DNA of 64,000 nucleotides from the IMG/VR virus record IMGVR_UViG_3300048436_000037, positions 1 through 64,000 of that record; one strand, given 5' to 3'. The DNA is from a virus. The position numbers and the translations under genes were made by a program. Below, in pieces: positions 22,401 through 30,645 of the stretch. Positions within the stretch are counted from its first letter, which is position 1, and every line of letters begins with the position of its first letter. The notes under the pieces were generated by a model. That model saw nothing but the letters and a program-made list of their open reading frames with translations. It searched no databases and was not told the origin of the DNA.

Positions 22401-24136
22401 GAGCAAGTTCTATTTACTTGAATGGTTCAGAAGTTTTAGACTTATCTGCTGGTAATTTTACATTTTCACAAGAATTATCTAAACTTAATTTTGACGGGGG
22501 TAATGGAACTAATCCTTTCTACGGAAAAGCAAAAGCACTAGCAGTTTACAAAGAAGCATTAACAGATGCAAATCTAAGATGTCTTACATATCCAAATCCA
22601 GTTGCAACAACATTTGATTTAGACTTTGATACTATTGCAGAGCAGTTTACTTTTACTAGAGGATCTGAAGCTACGTTCGTAAATGAACAAGGGTTAATTG
22701 AAAGTACAAACACTTTAACTTCAAATTTAGTAATAGATGAAGAGTCTCTTCCATTAACAGGGTGGAGTAGAGATGGAGATGTTTATGCAGCTGTAAATGC
22801 TACAAGTAATGTTGTTTTAAACTACACGTCAGGTTTCAACTTTTCTATAGGTGATTTAGTTGAAGTTTCGTATGAAGTTTTTGATTACGTTTCAGGACAA
22901 CCCAGATTACAATTATCTGGCGGTGGTCAAGCAATATACACTACACCAGTTAGCTCAAACGGTGTTTTTACCGAAACATTGTTACTAATAGGTAATAATA
23001 CAGCAGGCGCTATTATACATAATAATACTAACCCTACTTTAAAAATAAGGAATCTTTCAATTAAGAAAATAATAACTGCAACTAACACACCAAGAATAGA
23101 TTACTCAACTGGTGAAAAAGCATTTTTACTAGAACCTCAGAGTACAAACTTGATACCTTATAGTGAGGACTTTAGTGACGCTTCCTACTCTAAAGCAAGT
23201 GGAGGTTTAGGTTCTGTACCTATTGTAACGTCCAACTACTCAACAAGTCCAAGTGGAGAACAAAATGCAGATAGAATACAATTTGATTTAAACGGAGGCA
23301 CAAGTGGAAGTGATTCTTCTTGGATATTTACCTTTCCAGCATCAGATGTTGATGGAGTAGTTTCTATTTACCTAAAAACAAACGATAATTCAACTAAAGT
23401 TGTTTATTTTAGAAATACATTTGGAACAATAGACAACGTTACTGTCAATGGTAATTGGCAAAGGTATTCTATCACAAACCCTACTACCAGGGGGTTTTAT
23501 CTCGGTTTGAGAGGTAGTCAAGGCAATAGTGATAGTGCTGACTTATCCGTTTGGGGTGCTCAAATAGAAGCTCTCCCTTACGCAACTTCGTATATCCCAA
23601 CATCTGGAGCATCAGCAACTAGAAATCAAGAATTATGTGTAGATGCAACACCGGTTATTAATAGCGAGGAAGGAACATTGTATGCTGAGATAAGTGCTTT
23701 GGCTAATGACGGTACGAATCGCATTATAAGTTTAAACAATGGAACTACTAGTAACTTAGTTAGGTTTTTTTATGGTGTAGAAAGTAACAAGATTATAGCT
23801 AGTGTAAAATCAAATGGTGGAACTACTTTTAGTTATACTTATACTTTAACTGACCCAACTGATTTTATAAAAATAGCTTTAAAATACAAAGAAAATGATT
23901 TTGCTCTGTGGGTAAATGGTACTGAGGTTGCAACAGACACAAGCGGTGCAACACCTGCGAGTGGGGTTTTGGATAGATTAGATTTTTCAAATGCTGGAAA
24001 TACATCAATATTCTTCGGTAACACAAAAGGTTTAAAAGTTTATCCAAAAGCATTAGCAGACGTACAATTAGAAGATTTAACAACAATAACACTAGACACT
24101 ATTTTTGGTTCAACATTTGACATAACATTTAATTAA
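19475..24136 (+). CDS. large modular adhesin / tail fibre (1553 aa)
   Basis: A repeat-built host-binding protein. Six beta-sandwich modules of about 100-130 aa, each starting near ELVTNGDFS or W-x2-GTGW and ending in a form of ITNISVKE, cover the first half and part of the middle; they resemble carbohydrate-binding jelly-roll modules. Two longer blocks follow, each with LLEPQSTNLI, YATSYIPTSGA and a LamG/concanavalin-like part ending with YxKAL. The high similarity of modules at DNA level would permit recombination and change in module number. Probable role: binding surface glycans of the host. Confidence 0.8.
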   Translation: MSNLLKDASILLTPTAYDNGRMNAIKPYKDLEGPELVTNGDFSQGTQDWTFNTNGNNQWSVPVSEKASYAGTATDFIITNNILTVGKKYRVSFNILDTNGSTIRLSVNSEAGGSFEDYNGGDGLYTTYLTAGTNYLRIGGSSSGAAFSIDNVSVVEDLSGDFQFERNSAATRVNAQGLVENVQILSPELVSNGNFSQIGTEEVLNGNFSQEGSELVTNGDFATDSDWIKGSGTTISGGQANLDGSLSGSFQDPLRQSSVFTVGKTYKVEYTISNYVSGAVTVFGNGATEVSANGTYTQYITATITTLSFQNRAVPITCSIDNVSVKEVGQNWSLDTGWSIGEDKIIATNVNSTFLDQLNILTTGKSYKITYTILDYVSGSVRFRANLVNGANNFANGTYTDYIVSAGTKFALQGLNNFNGSITNISVKEVGQDWSIGTGWSVDQANSKAVSDTTTSNLTSSTTLISGRKYKFKLDSEAISSGSYSFLIRFNSTNTDIGVINSDGSHEFTVVADSTSFRLQTLSGGSTSFSITNISVKEITDDTNIPRINYEGFSYQDTLGSEEIVNGDFSNGNANWTIENTWTIGDGVANGNGANGNTEELVQSLSFDSSKKYKISYQILNYVSGSVRYSLSGGGGYNGQNKSANGTYVDIINTGSSHNQIKFFGLNFNGSITNVSVKEYFGQEVVPGSGCGSWLLEPQSTNLITYSEDFSDSSWYKAQTTTEAVNIAMPNGVINGYKLFANTSNSSHYLEVTPFPTATAGQNFTLSLFIKSAGSGFIQVASSTGFNSRYQNFNISTGTKASGDISDSSITDFGNGWYRISVTETTTGTNARYLIMPILSDGIRNPQFTGNADEDGVYIWGAQLEQQSYATSYIPTSGAANTRLQDIATNSGNSSLINSTEGVSYFETSAFDDISSLRLITLKSADNNNRVSIGYSNATDNIRVIVRANGSNVVNQNFTASNLTDINKFAFKYKSGASSIYLNGSEVLDLSAGNFTFSQELSKLNFDGGNGTNPFYGKAKALAVYKEALTDANLRCLTYPNPVATTFDLDFDTIAEQFTFTRGSEATFVNEQGLIESTNTLTSNLVIDEESLPLTGWSRDGDVYAAVNATSNVVLNYTSGFNFSIGDLVEVSYEVFDYVSGQPRLQLSGGGQAIYTTPVSSNGVFTETLLLIGNNTAGAIIHNNTNPTLKIRNLSIKKIITATNTPRIDYSTGEKAFLLEPQSTNLIPYSEDFSDASYSKASGGLGSVPIVTSNYSTSPSGEQNADRIQFDLNGGTSGSDSSWIFTFPASDVDGVVSIYLKTNDNSTKVVYFRNTFGTIDNVTVNGNWQRYSITNPTTRGFYLGLRGSQGNSDSADLSVWGAQIEALPYATSYIPTSGASATRNQELCVDATPVINSEEGTLYAEISALANDGTNRIISLNNGTTSNLVRFFYGVESNKIIASVKSNGGTTFSYTYTLTDPTDFIKIALKYKENDFALWVNGTEVATDTSGATPASGVLDRLDFSNAGNTSIFFGNTKGLKVYPKALADVQLEDLTTITLDTIFGSTFDITFN

Positions 24137-24142
24137 AAAACT

Positions 24143-24580
24143 ATGAGTATAAAAAGCGATGCAATAATTATAAGAGACGAAACAACTAAAGGAGCAAACA
24201 CTGCTACTAGAGTTGGAGGAAACCTTGTATCTATTGCAGATGATTTAATAGCAAAACAGTCTGAGATAGATTTAAATACTGCAAAGGTAGGTATTACAAC
24301 TCAACAGTCTACAGACATTACTACGAACAACGCAAAAGTTGGTATAACTACGCAACAAGCAACTAACATTACTACAAACACCGCTAAAGTTTCTTTTGAT
24401 AGTGCTTCAAGTACAAAGCTAGGAGGAATTGAAGCTGGTGCAGAAGTTAATACTATTAACTCAACAACTACATCAGAGCCAACTGGAAGCGATTTAGTTT
24501 ACAATGTTGTTAGTTTGACGCAAGCAGAATATGACGCAGGAAGTCCAGTAGCAACAACGTTTTACTTAATAGTAGGATAA
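24143..24580 (+). CDS. short fibre-like protein with TAKVGITTQQ repeats (145 aa)
   Basis: Contains tandem repeats NTAKVGITTQQSTDITTN, NNAKVGITTQQATNITTN and NTAKVSFD, a pattern of trimeric coiled or helical fibres, then a small C-terminal head with SLTQAEYDAGS. Probably a fibre or attachment adaptor working with the large adhesin just upstream, 6 nt away. No S74 domain. Confidence 0.7.
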   Translation: MSIKSDAIIIRDETTKGANTATRVGGNLVSIADDLIAKQSEIDLNTAKVGITTQQSTDITTNNAKVGITTQQATNITTNTAKVSFDSASSTKLGGIEAGAEVNTINSTTTSEPTGSDLVYNVVSLTQAEYDAGSPVATTFYLIVG

Positions 24581-24581
24581 T

Positions 24582-24650
24582 ATGGCTATAAAGTTTGGAA
24601 ATGCAGAAGTTCCACCACCACCTGTAGAAGAAGAAGTAATTTCAGAATAA
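24582..24650 (+). CDS. micro-ORF, proline/glutamate tail (22 aa)
   Basis: MAIKFGNAEVPPPPVEEEV plus three residues, starting 1 nt after the fibre gene stop. The PPPPVEEE end recalls the PVPPVEE end of the 120-aa protein at 13039. It is included on position and coupling; it may be untranslated. Confidence 0.4.
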   Translation: MAIKFGNAEVPPPPVEEEVISE

Positions 24651-24694
24651 ATAGTGTAACTATATACAAAAATAGTAATTAAATTTAATCAAAA

Positions 24695-24928
24695 ATGGGA
24701 AAAATTAAAGAAGATCAGTTAAAGAAAGTAGTAAAGCAGCAGAACGAACTAGCTAGTGTGCTAGGTCAAATAGGTGCGTTAGAATCTCAAAAGCACAGCT
24801 TACTTCATGCTATAGCTGATATGAATATCAAAATAGAAGAGTATAAAGCTGAGCTAGAAGAAGAATACGGTAAAATATCTATAGATTTATCAACTGGTGA
24901 GTATACTGAAATAGAAGAAGATGAGTAA
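24695..24928 (+). CDS. coiled-coil protein (77 aa)
   Basis: A single helix with coiled-coil heptads (QLKKVVKQQNELASVLGQIG, then MNIKIEEYKAELEEE) and an acidic tail. Small coiled-coil proteins of this kind are found before the terminase genes of many marine phages, role unknown. It overlaps the next gene by 8 nt. Confidence 0.75.
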   Translation: MGKIKEDQLKKVVKQQNELASVLGQIGALESQKHSLLHAIADMNIKIEEYKAELEEEYGKISIDLSTGEYTEIEEDE

Positions 24929-25148
24929 CATTATAAGAAAGATTAGTATAGGCTCTGATTATAAAAATGATGCAATGCATTACTCTATAGGTCAAGAGGT
25001 TTATGGTGGTCACAAGATAGCTTATATATTACTAGATGAAGAAGATAATTCTTATAACATACATATAAAAAAGAATAATGAGGTATTGCCATGGAAGAAG
25101 TTTAATTCTAATATGGCTATATCTATTGAGTATGATCTTCAGTATTGA
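24921..25148 (+). CDS. hypothetical protein (75 aa)
   Basis: Unknown, beta-rich (MSNIIRKISIGSDYKNDAM, then YGGHKIAYILLDEEDN). It overlaps both neighbours by a few nt. No motif recognised. Confidence 0.7.
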   Translation: MSNIIRKISIGSDYKNDAMHYSIGQEVYGGHKIAYILLDEEDNSYNIHIKKNNEVLPWKKFNSNMAISIEYDLQY

Positions 25149-25753
25149 TGAGAAGTGTATATGACTTTATTGTAGAACCAGTAGGAGAAAGATACGACAA
25201 CGAGTTAAAAATAGGTGATAAGAAATTAGTTTTAAATTCTAAGATAGAAAGTCACAAATTTATAAATAATAAAGCTAAAGTAATATCTGTGCCAATAGCC
25301 TTTAAAACTCCTATAAAAGTGGGTGACCAGGTTATTATTCATCACAATGTATTTAGAAGATACTACAACCAAAAAGGTAAAGAGGTAAATAGCAGTAAGT
25401 ACTTTAAAGAAAATAAATATTTTTGTCAATTAGATCAAATATATTTATATGGTAGAAATAACTCGTGGAAACCTTTTAACAATAGATGCTTTGTAGCACC
25501 TATAATTAATAAGGATCAGTTAGAGCTAAAGAAAGAGAAAAACCATATTGGAATACTAAAATATGGTAATAGTTCCTTAGAAGCTCTTAAAATAAAAAAA
25601 GGAGATGTTATAGGCTTTACACCTAACAGCGAATTTGAATTTGTCGTTAACGATGAATTATTATATTGTATGAAATCAAAAGACATTGTAATTAAATATG
25701 AGCACGAAGAAGACCAAGCTCAGTATAATCCAAGCTGGGCAAAGAGCAGTTGA
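25145..25753 (+). CDS. divergent GroES-fold-like protein (202 aa)
   Basis: Two parts resemble GroES. The first: YDFIVEPVGERYDNE, then AKVISVPIAFKTPIKVGDQV (GroES has DRVIVKxxE..., GEVLAVG..., VKVGD). The second, from about residue 130: HIGILKYG, then LKIKKGDVIGF and ELLYCMKSKDIVIKY, like GroES VKVGDIV...NEEVLIMSESDILAI. So it may be a tandem or expanded GroES. No mobile loop is clear. It lies before the terminase, far from groEL/groES. The fold is my reading of the pattern; a structure prediction would settle it. Confidence 0.5.
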   Translation: MMRSVYDFIVEPVGERYDNELKIGDKKLVLNSKIESHKFINNKAKVISVPIAFKTPIKVGDQVIIHHNVFRRYYNQKGKEVNSSKYFKENKYFCQLDQIYLYGRNNSWKPFNNRCFVAPIINKDQLELKKEKNHIGILKYGNSSLEALKIKKGDVIGFTPNSEFEFVVNDELLYCMKSKDIVIKYEHEEDQAQYNPSWAKSS

Positions 25754-25967
25754 GGAATTAATAAAAGTAGCTAAAGAGCCTATAGTAGATTCAGGTGATG
25801 ATATAACTGCTGATAGATTAAAGAATGCTGCAGCTACAAAAAAACTAGCTATATTTGACGCTTTCGAAATACTAACACGTATCGAAGAAGAAAAAGGTAT
25901 GTTAAATGAAAGCGAGAATACTAAAGAAAAATCTTTTAAAGGTTTTGCAGAAGGGAGGTCTAAATGA
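25698..25967 (+). CDS. putative small terminase subunit (89 aa)
   Basis: A helical acidic/basic protein (KLSIIQAGQRAVEELIKVAK, then ADRLKNAAATKKLAIFDAFE) directly before the large terminase, whose ATG it overlaps by 4 nt. Small terminase subunits are usually in this place and recognise packaging sites. There is no clear helix-turn-helix, so the role is by position. Its start overlaps the upstream gene by 56 nt, an unusually long overlap here. Confidence 0.55.
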   Translation: MSTKKTKLSIIQAGQRAVEELIKVAKEPIVDSGDDITADRLKNAAATKKLAIFDAFEILTRIEEEKGMLNESENTKEKSFKGFAEGRSK

Positions 25968-28192
25968 TGTACGAGCAAACATTAGTAAAAACACTTAATG
26001 ATTACATTAAACCTGGTATTATAAAGAAAAATAACAGGTATAAAAAATGGGATTATGGTTATGATGCTGAGCATGATATAGTTATAATAAGTAAAGATGG
26101 TACGTTAGGTGAAATAATACAGATACAAAATCTAGTCATAGGTCTACCTTTAGAACCTGAGAATATATACAAGCGTTCAAGAAAAAAAGAAGAGCAAAAA
26201 TGGGAGAAGTTAGAGTACCCTAAAGAGCTTTCAAAAATAAAAAGTGTATTTGATTGGGAGAAATACCCTAGCGCATTTAAAGAAAAATGGTATGATTATA
26301 TTGATGAAGAGTTTAAGAGAAGGGAGCAGGGTTTTTGGTTCAAAAACAATGGTAATGGTAATTATATTACTGGTACTCACTATATGTTCTTGCAGTGGTC
26401 CAAGATTGATGTTGGGGCAGCAGACTATAGGGAGTCAAACAGATTATTCTTTATCTTCTGGGAAGCTTGTAAAGCGGATGTACGGTGTTACGGAATGTGT
26501 TATCTTAAGAACAGACGATCAGGTTTCTCTTTCATGGCATCAAGTGAGACGGTTAACCTTGCAACAATATCCACAGATTCAAGATTTGGCATTTTATCAA
26601 AGTCCGGGCAAGACGCCAAAAAGATGTTTACTGATAAGGTCGTACCCATCTCAGTTAATTATCCCTTCTTCTTCAAGCCGATCCAGGACGGTATGGATAG
26701 GCCGAAGACAGAACTTGCGTACAGAGTACCCGCGTCCAAACTTACAAGAAAGAAACTTGATGAGGGTATCGCCTCAGAGGAGAAACAGGGTCTCGACACA
26801 ACGATCGACTGGAAGAACACCGGGGACAACTCGTACGATGGTGAAAAACTAAAGATATTAGTACACGACGAGAGTGGTAAATGGGAGAGGCCAGACAATA
26901 TATTAAATAACTGGAGAGTTACAAAAACTTGTTTACGTTTAGGTAAAAGAATTGTAGGTAAGTGTATGATGGGTAGTACATCAAACGCTTTAGATAAAGG
27001 TGGTGCTAATTTTAAAAAATTATATTATGCTTCAGACGTCAGGGAGAGAAACCGCAACGGGCAGACTAGCTCAGGATTATATAGTCTGTTCATACCTATG
27101 GAATGGAACTACGAAGGATTCATCGACGCTTATGGCTTACCTGTATTCGATACACCGAAAGGAAAAATATTAGATCCAACTGGTGATATAATCACAACAG
27201 GAGTAATAGAGCATTGGGAAAATGAAGTTGATGGTTTAAAAAGCGATCAAGACGGTTTAAACGAATATTATCGACAGTTTCCAAGAACAGAGAAACATGC
27301 ATTTAGAGACGAGGCTAAATTATCTCTATATAACCTTACTAAGATATATGAGCAAATAGATTTTAACGAAGAGGTTAGAAATAAAAGCTTAGTAACAAGA
27401 GGTAGTTTTCAATGGAGAGGTGATGTTAAAGATACTGTGGTTGAATTTAAACCAAACAACAACGGTAGATTTTATATATCTTGGATTCCATCGATGAACT
27501 TACAAAATAACGTTATTGTAAAAAATGGTCTTAAATATCCTGGTAACGAGCACATAGGTGCTTTTGGATGTGATAGCTACGATATATCAGGTACAGTTGA
27601 TAAAAGAGGATCTAATGGATCTCTACACGGTTTAACTAAGTTTAATATGGACAACGCTCCATCTAACATGTTCTTTTTAGAATATATAGCTAGACCACAA
27701 ACAGCGGAGATATTCTTTGAAGATGTTTTAATGGCATTACATTTTTATGGTATGCCAATACTAGCAGAGAATAATAAACCTAGATTACTATATTATTTAA
27801 GAAGAAGAGGTTATAGAAACTTCTCTATAAATAGACCTGATAAAGCATATAACAAGTTATCTGTAACAGAAAAAGAAATTGGTGGAATACCAAACTCTAG
27901 TGAAGATATTAAACAAGCTCACGCAGCTTCTATTGAAACATACATAGAAGATCATGTTGGTTATACTGGAGAAGGTTATGGACAAATGTATTTTCAAAGA
28001 ACATTAGAGGACTGGGCAAGATTCAATATAAATAATAGAACAAAGCACGATGCAACTATAAGTTCTGGACTTGCAGCTATGGCTTGTAATAAAAATAAGT
28101 ATTCACCAGTATACAAAACACAAAGGAGAAAAGTGCAACTATCTTTTAACCGATATGACAACAACGGAAGTATTTCAAAAATAATAAAATAA
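25964..28192 (+). CDS. terL: terminase large subunit (742 aa)
   Basis: ATP-driven packaging motor and nuclease. The ATPase part has a deviant Walker A, LKNRRSGFSFM near residue 180, and Walker B LKILVHDESGKW near 297. The nuclease part has GAFGCDSYDISG near 529 and a late acidic end (NRTKHDATISS), fitting the metal-binding aspartates of an RNase H-like nuclease. Length fits large podovirus terminases. A central stretch (about 26430-26840) is visibly richer in G+C and uses codons rare elsewhere. A second ATG directly follows the first. Confidence 0.92.
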   Translation: MMYEQTLVKTLNDYIKPGIIKKNNRYKKWDYGYDAEHDIVIISKDGTLGEIIQIQNLVIGLPLEPENIYKRSRKKEEQKWEKLEYPKELSKIKSVFDWEKYPSAFKEKWYDYIDEEFKRREQGFWFKNNGNGNYITGTHYMFLQWSKIDVGAADYRESNRLFFIFWEACKADVRCYGMCYLKNRRSGFSFMASSETVNLATISTDSRFGILSKSGQDAKKMFTDKVVPISVNYPFFFKPIQDGMDRPKTELAYRVPASKLTRKKLDEGIASEEKQGLDTTIDWKNTGDNSYDGEKLKILVHDESGKWERPDNILNNWRVTKTCLRLGKRIVGKCMMGSTSNALDKGGANFKKLYYASDVRERNRNGQTSSGLYSLFIPMEWNYEGFIDAYGLPVFDTPKGKILDPTGDIITTGVIEHWENEVDGLKSDQDGLNEYYRQFPRTEKHAFRDEAKLSLYNLTKIYEQIDFNEEVRNKSLVTRGSFQWRGDVKDTVVEFKPNNNGRFYISWIPSMNLQNNVIVKNGLKYPGNEHIGAFGCDSYDISGTVDKRGSNGSLHGLTKFNMDNAPSNMFFLEYIARPQTAEIFFEDVLMALHFYGMPILAENNKPRLLYYLRRRGYRNFSINRPDKAYNKLSVTEKEIGGIPNSSEDIKQAHAASIETYIEDHVGYTGEGYGQMYFQRTLEDWARFNINNRTKHDATISSGLAAMACNKNKYSPVYKTQRRKVQLSFNRYDNNGSISKIIK

Positions 28193-30613
28193 ATGATTTA
28201 TACTAACACAAACAGTTCTTTCCCTAGTCAGGTAGTACCAGACGCAGAAAAGCAAACCTTAGAATATGGTTATGCTGTAGGTAGAGCTATTGAGAATGAA
28301 TGGTTCAAGGGTGATAGAGGTACTAATCTTGGTGGTAGGTTTGCAAGTAATTGGCAATACTTTCACAAGTTAAGATTATACGCTAGAGGAGAGCAAGCTG
28401 TACAGAAGTATAAAGATGAATTATCTATAAACGGTGACTTAAGCTACTTAAACCTAGACTGGAAACCTGTAGCTGTGCTATCTAAGTTTGTTGATATTGT
28501 TGTAAACGGTATGACAGATAAAGGATATGAAATAAAATCATTTGCTTCAGATCCATTTGCTGTAAAAGAAAGAACACAACACGCCTCTGATTTAGCTGAA
28601 GATGCTTTTTCACAAGGTCTTATACAGGAAGCACAACAAAACTTCGGTATTGATTTAAGTAGAACTAATGTACCTGCTGATCAATTACCTAAAAGTAAAG
28701 AAGAGTTAGAGCTACATATGCAGCTTAGTTACAAGCAAGCTATTGAAATAGCAGAAGAAGAGCTTATAAACAATGTATTAGATTATAACAAATACGAAGA
28801 AGTTAAGAAAAGAGTTGCTTACGATTTAGTTGTGTTAGGTGTTGGAGCAAGTAAAACTGACTTCAACTTAGCTAATGGAGTTACTGTTGATTATGTAGAT
28901 CCAGTAAACTTAGTTTATTCATATACTGAAGACCCTAATTTTGAAGATATATATTACGTAGGTGAAGTTAAAAGCGTACCGTTAGAAGAAGTTAAAAAGC
29001 AATTTCCAGACTTAACAGACGAAGATCTTATAGAGATTCAAAGATATCCTGGTGATTCTAGTTATAACAGAAACTTCAACGGTCAAGATAGTAATTACGA
29101 TAATGTACAAGTACTATACTTTGAATACAAAACATACAGCAATCAAGTATTTAAAATAAAACAAACGGATCAAGGTTTAGAAAAAGCTTTAGAAAAAGAC
29201 GATACTTTTGATCCACCGGAAAGCGATAACTTTAACAAGGTAAGTAGATCTATAGAAGTATTATACAGTGGTGCTAAGATATTAGGTTACGAAAAAATGC
29301 TTAGATGGGAGTTGTCAGAAAATATGACAAGACCTTTTAGTGATCAAACTAAAGTTAATATGAATTATACTATATCTGCTCCTAGAATGTACAAGGGTAG
29401 AGTTGAAAGTATAGTTAGTAAAACTATAGGTTTCGCTGATATGATACAGTTGACTCACTTAAAAATACAACAAGTATTAGCGCGTATGGTGCCGGATGGT
29501 GTTTTCGTAGACGTTGATGGATTAGCTGAAGTTGATTTAGGTAATGGAACAAACTACAATCCGCAAGAAGCTCTTAACATGTACTTCCAAACTGGTAGTA
29601 TTGTTGGTAGATCATTAACACAGGACGGTGATCCTAACAGAGCTAAAGTACCTATACAAGAATTACAAACATCGTCAGGTATGAGCAAGATACAAGCGCT
29701 TATACAAACTTATCAATATTATTTGCAGATGATAAGAGATGTCACGGGACTTAACGAAGCTAGAGACGGTAGTCAACCAGCAAAAGATTCTTTAGTTGGT
29801 TTACAGAAGTTAGCGGCTGCTGCATCAAACACGGCAACTAAACATATACTTCAATCGTTAATGTATATCACCGTTAGAATATGTGAGAATATAAGTCTAC
29901 GAGCGGCTGATATGTTGAACTTCCCTTTAACTAAAAATGCTTTGATGAATTCTATAAGTAGCTTCAATGTAGATACATTGGAACAAATAGAAAAGCTAAA
30001 TATGCATGAGTTTGGAATATTCTTAGACCTAGAGCCTGATGAAGAAGAAAAACAAATGCTAGAAAGAAATATACAAATAGCATTACAGTCTGGAGGTATA
30101 GATCTTGAGGATGTTATAGATTTAAGAGAGATATCAAATATCAAGTTAGCAAATCAAATGCTTAAGATAAAACGTAAGCAAAAAATGGAAGCTGACAGAA
30201 AAGCTCAAATGGAGAACATACAGGCTCAAGCTCAAGCAAACGCTGAAGGTGCTGAAAAAGCTGCTATGGCTGAGGTTCAAAAGCAACAAGCATTAGCTCA
30301 AACAACTCTTCAAATAGAACAAGGTAAGTCTCAGTTTGAGATGCAACGTATGCAGACTGAAGCTCAGATTAAGAAAGAGCTTATGGCTGAGGAGTTTAAC
30401 TACAACATACAATTAGCTAAAGCTAGAGCTGATGCTGAAAAAGCAAAAGAAAAAGATATAGAAGATCGTAAAGACGAAAGAACTAGAATACAAGCTACAC
30501 AACAGTCAGAGCTTATAGCACAACGTCAAAACGATGAACTACCTAAGAACTTTGAGTCATCAGGTTTTGACTCACTAGGCGGATTTGGATTAGAACAGTT
30601 CGAACCTAGATAA
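28193..30613 (+). CDS. portal protein (806 aa)
   Basis: The dodecameric ring through which DNA is packed. It follows the terminase without a gap. Portal features: YFHKLRLYARGEQ near residue 54, AYDLVVLGVGASKTDFN near 208, GLNEARDGSQPAKDSLVG near 517-534, the last being typical of crAss-like and related portals, and a long Ala/Glu/Gln-rich coiled C-terminus (about 660-770) with many KAQAQA-type repeats that likely reaches into the capsid. The call is by position and pattern. Confidence 0.88.
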   Translation: MIYTNTNSSFPSQVVPDAEKQTLEYGYAVGRAIENEWFKGDRGTNLGGRFASNWQYFHKLRLYARGEQAVQKYKDELSINGDLSYLNLDWKPVAVLSKFVDIVVNGMTDKGYEIKSFASDPFAVKERTQHASDLAEDAFSQGLIQEAQQNFGIDLSRTNVPADQLPKSKEELELHMQLSYKQAIEIAEEELINNVLDYNKYEEVKKRVAYDLVVLGVGASKTDFNLANGVTVDYVDPVNLVYSYTEDPNFEDIYYVGEVKSVPLEEVKKQFPDLTDEDLIEIQRYPGDSSYNRNFNGQDSNYDNVQVLYFEYKTYSNQVFKIKQTDQGLEKALEKDDTFDPPESDNFNKVSRSIEVLYSGAKILGYEKMLRWELSENMTRPFSDQTKVNMNYTISAPRMYKGRVESIVSKTIGFADMIQLTHLKIQQVLARMVPDGVFVDVDGLAEVDLGNGTNYNPQEALNMYFQTGSIVGRSLTQDGDPNRAKVPIQELQTSSGMSKIQALIQTYQYYLQMIRDVTGLNEARDGSQPAKDSLVGLQKLAAAASNTATKHILQSLMYITVRICENISLRAADMLNFPLTKNALMNSISSFNVDTLEQIEKLNMHEFGIFLDLEPDEEEKQMLERNIQIALQSGGIDLEDVIDLREISNIKLANQMLKIKRKQKMEADRKAQMENIQAQAQANAEGAEKAAMAEVQKQQALAQTTLQIEQGKSQFEMQRMQTEAQIKKELMAEEFNYNIQLAKARADAEKAKEKDIEDRKDERTRIQATQQSELIAQRQNDELPKNFESSGFDSLGGFGLEQFEPR

Positions 30614-30645
30614 ATAAAACTTTATTAATTTTATATTATTATATT

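Noticed and set aside
26244-26852. Rightward 202-codon frame in another phase inside the terminase gene
   Set aside because: It follows the patch of altered composition and has no start context; the terminase frame has clear motifs.
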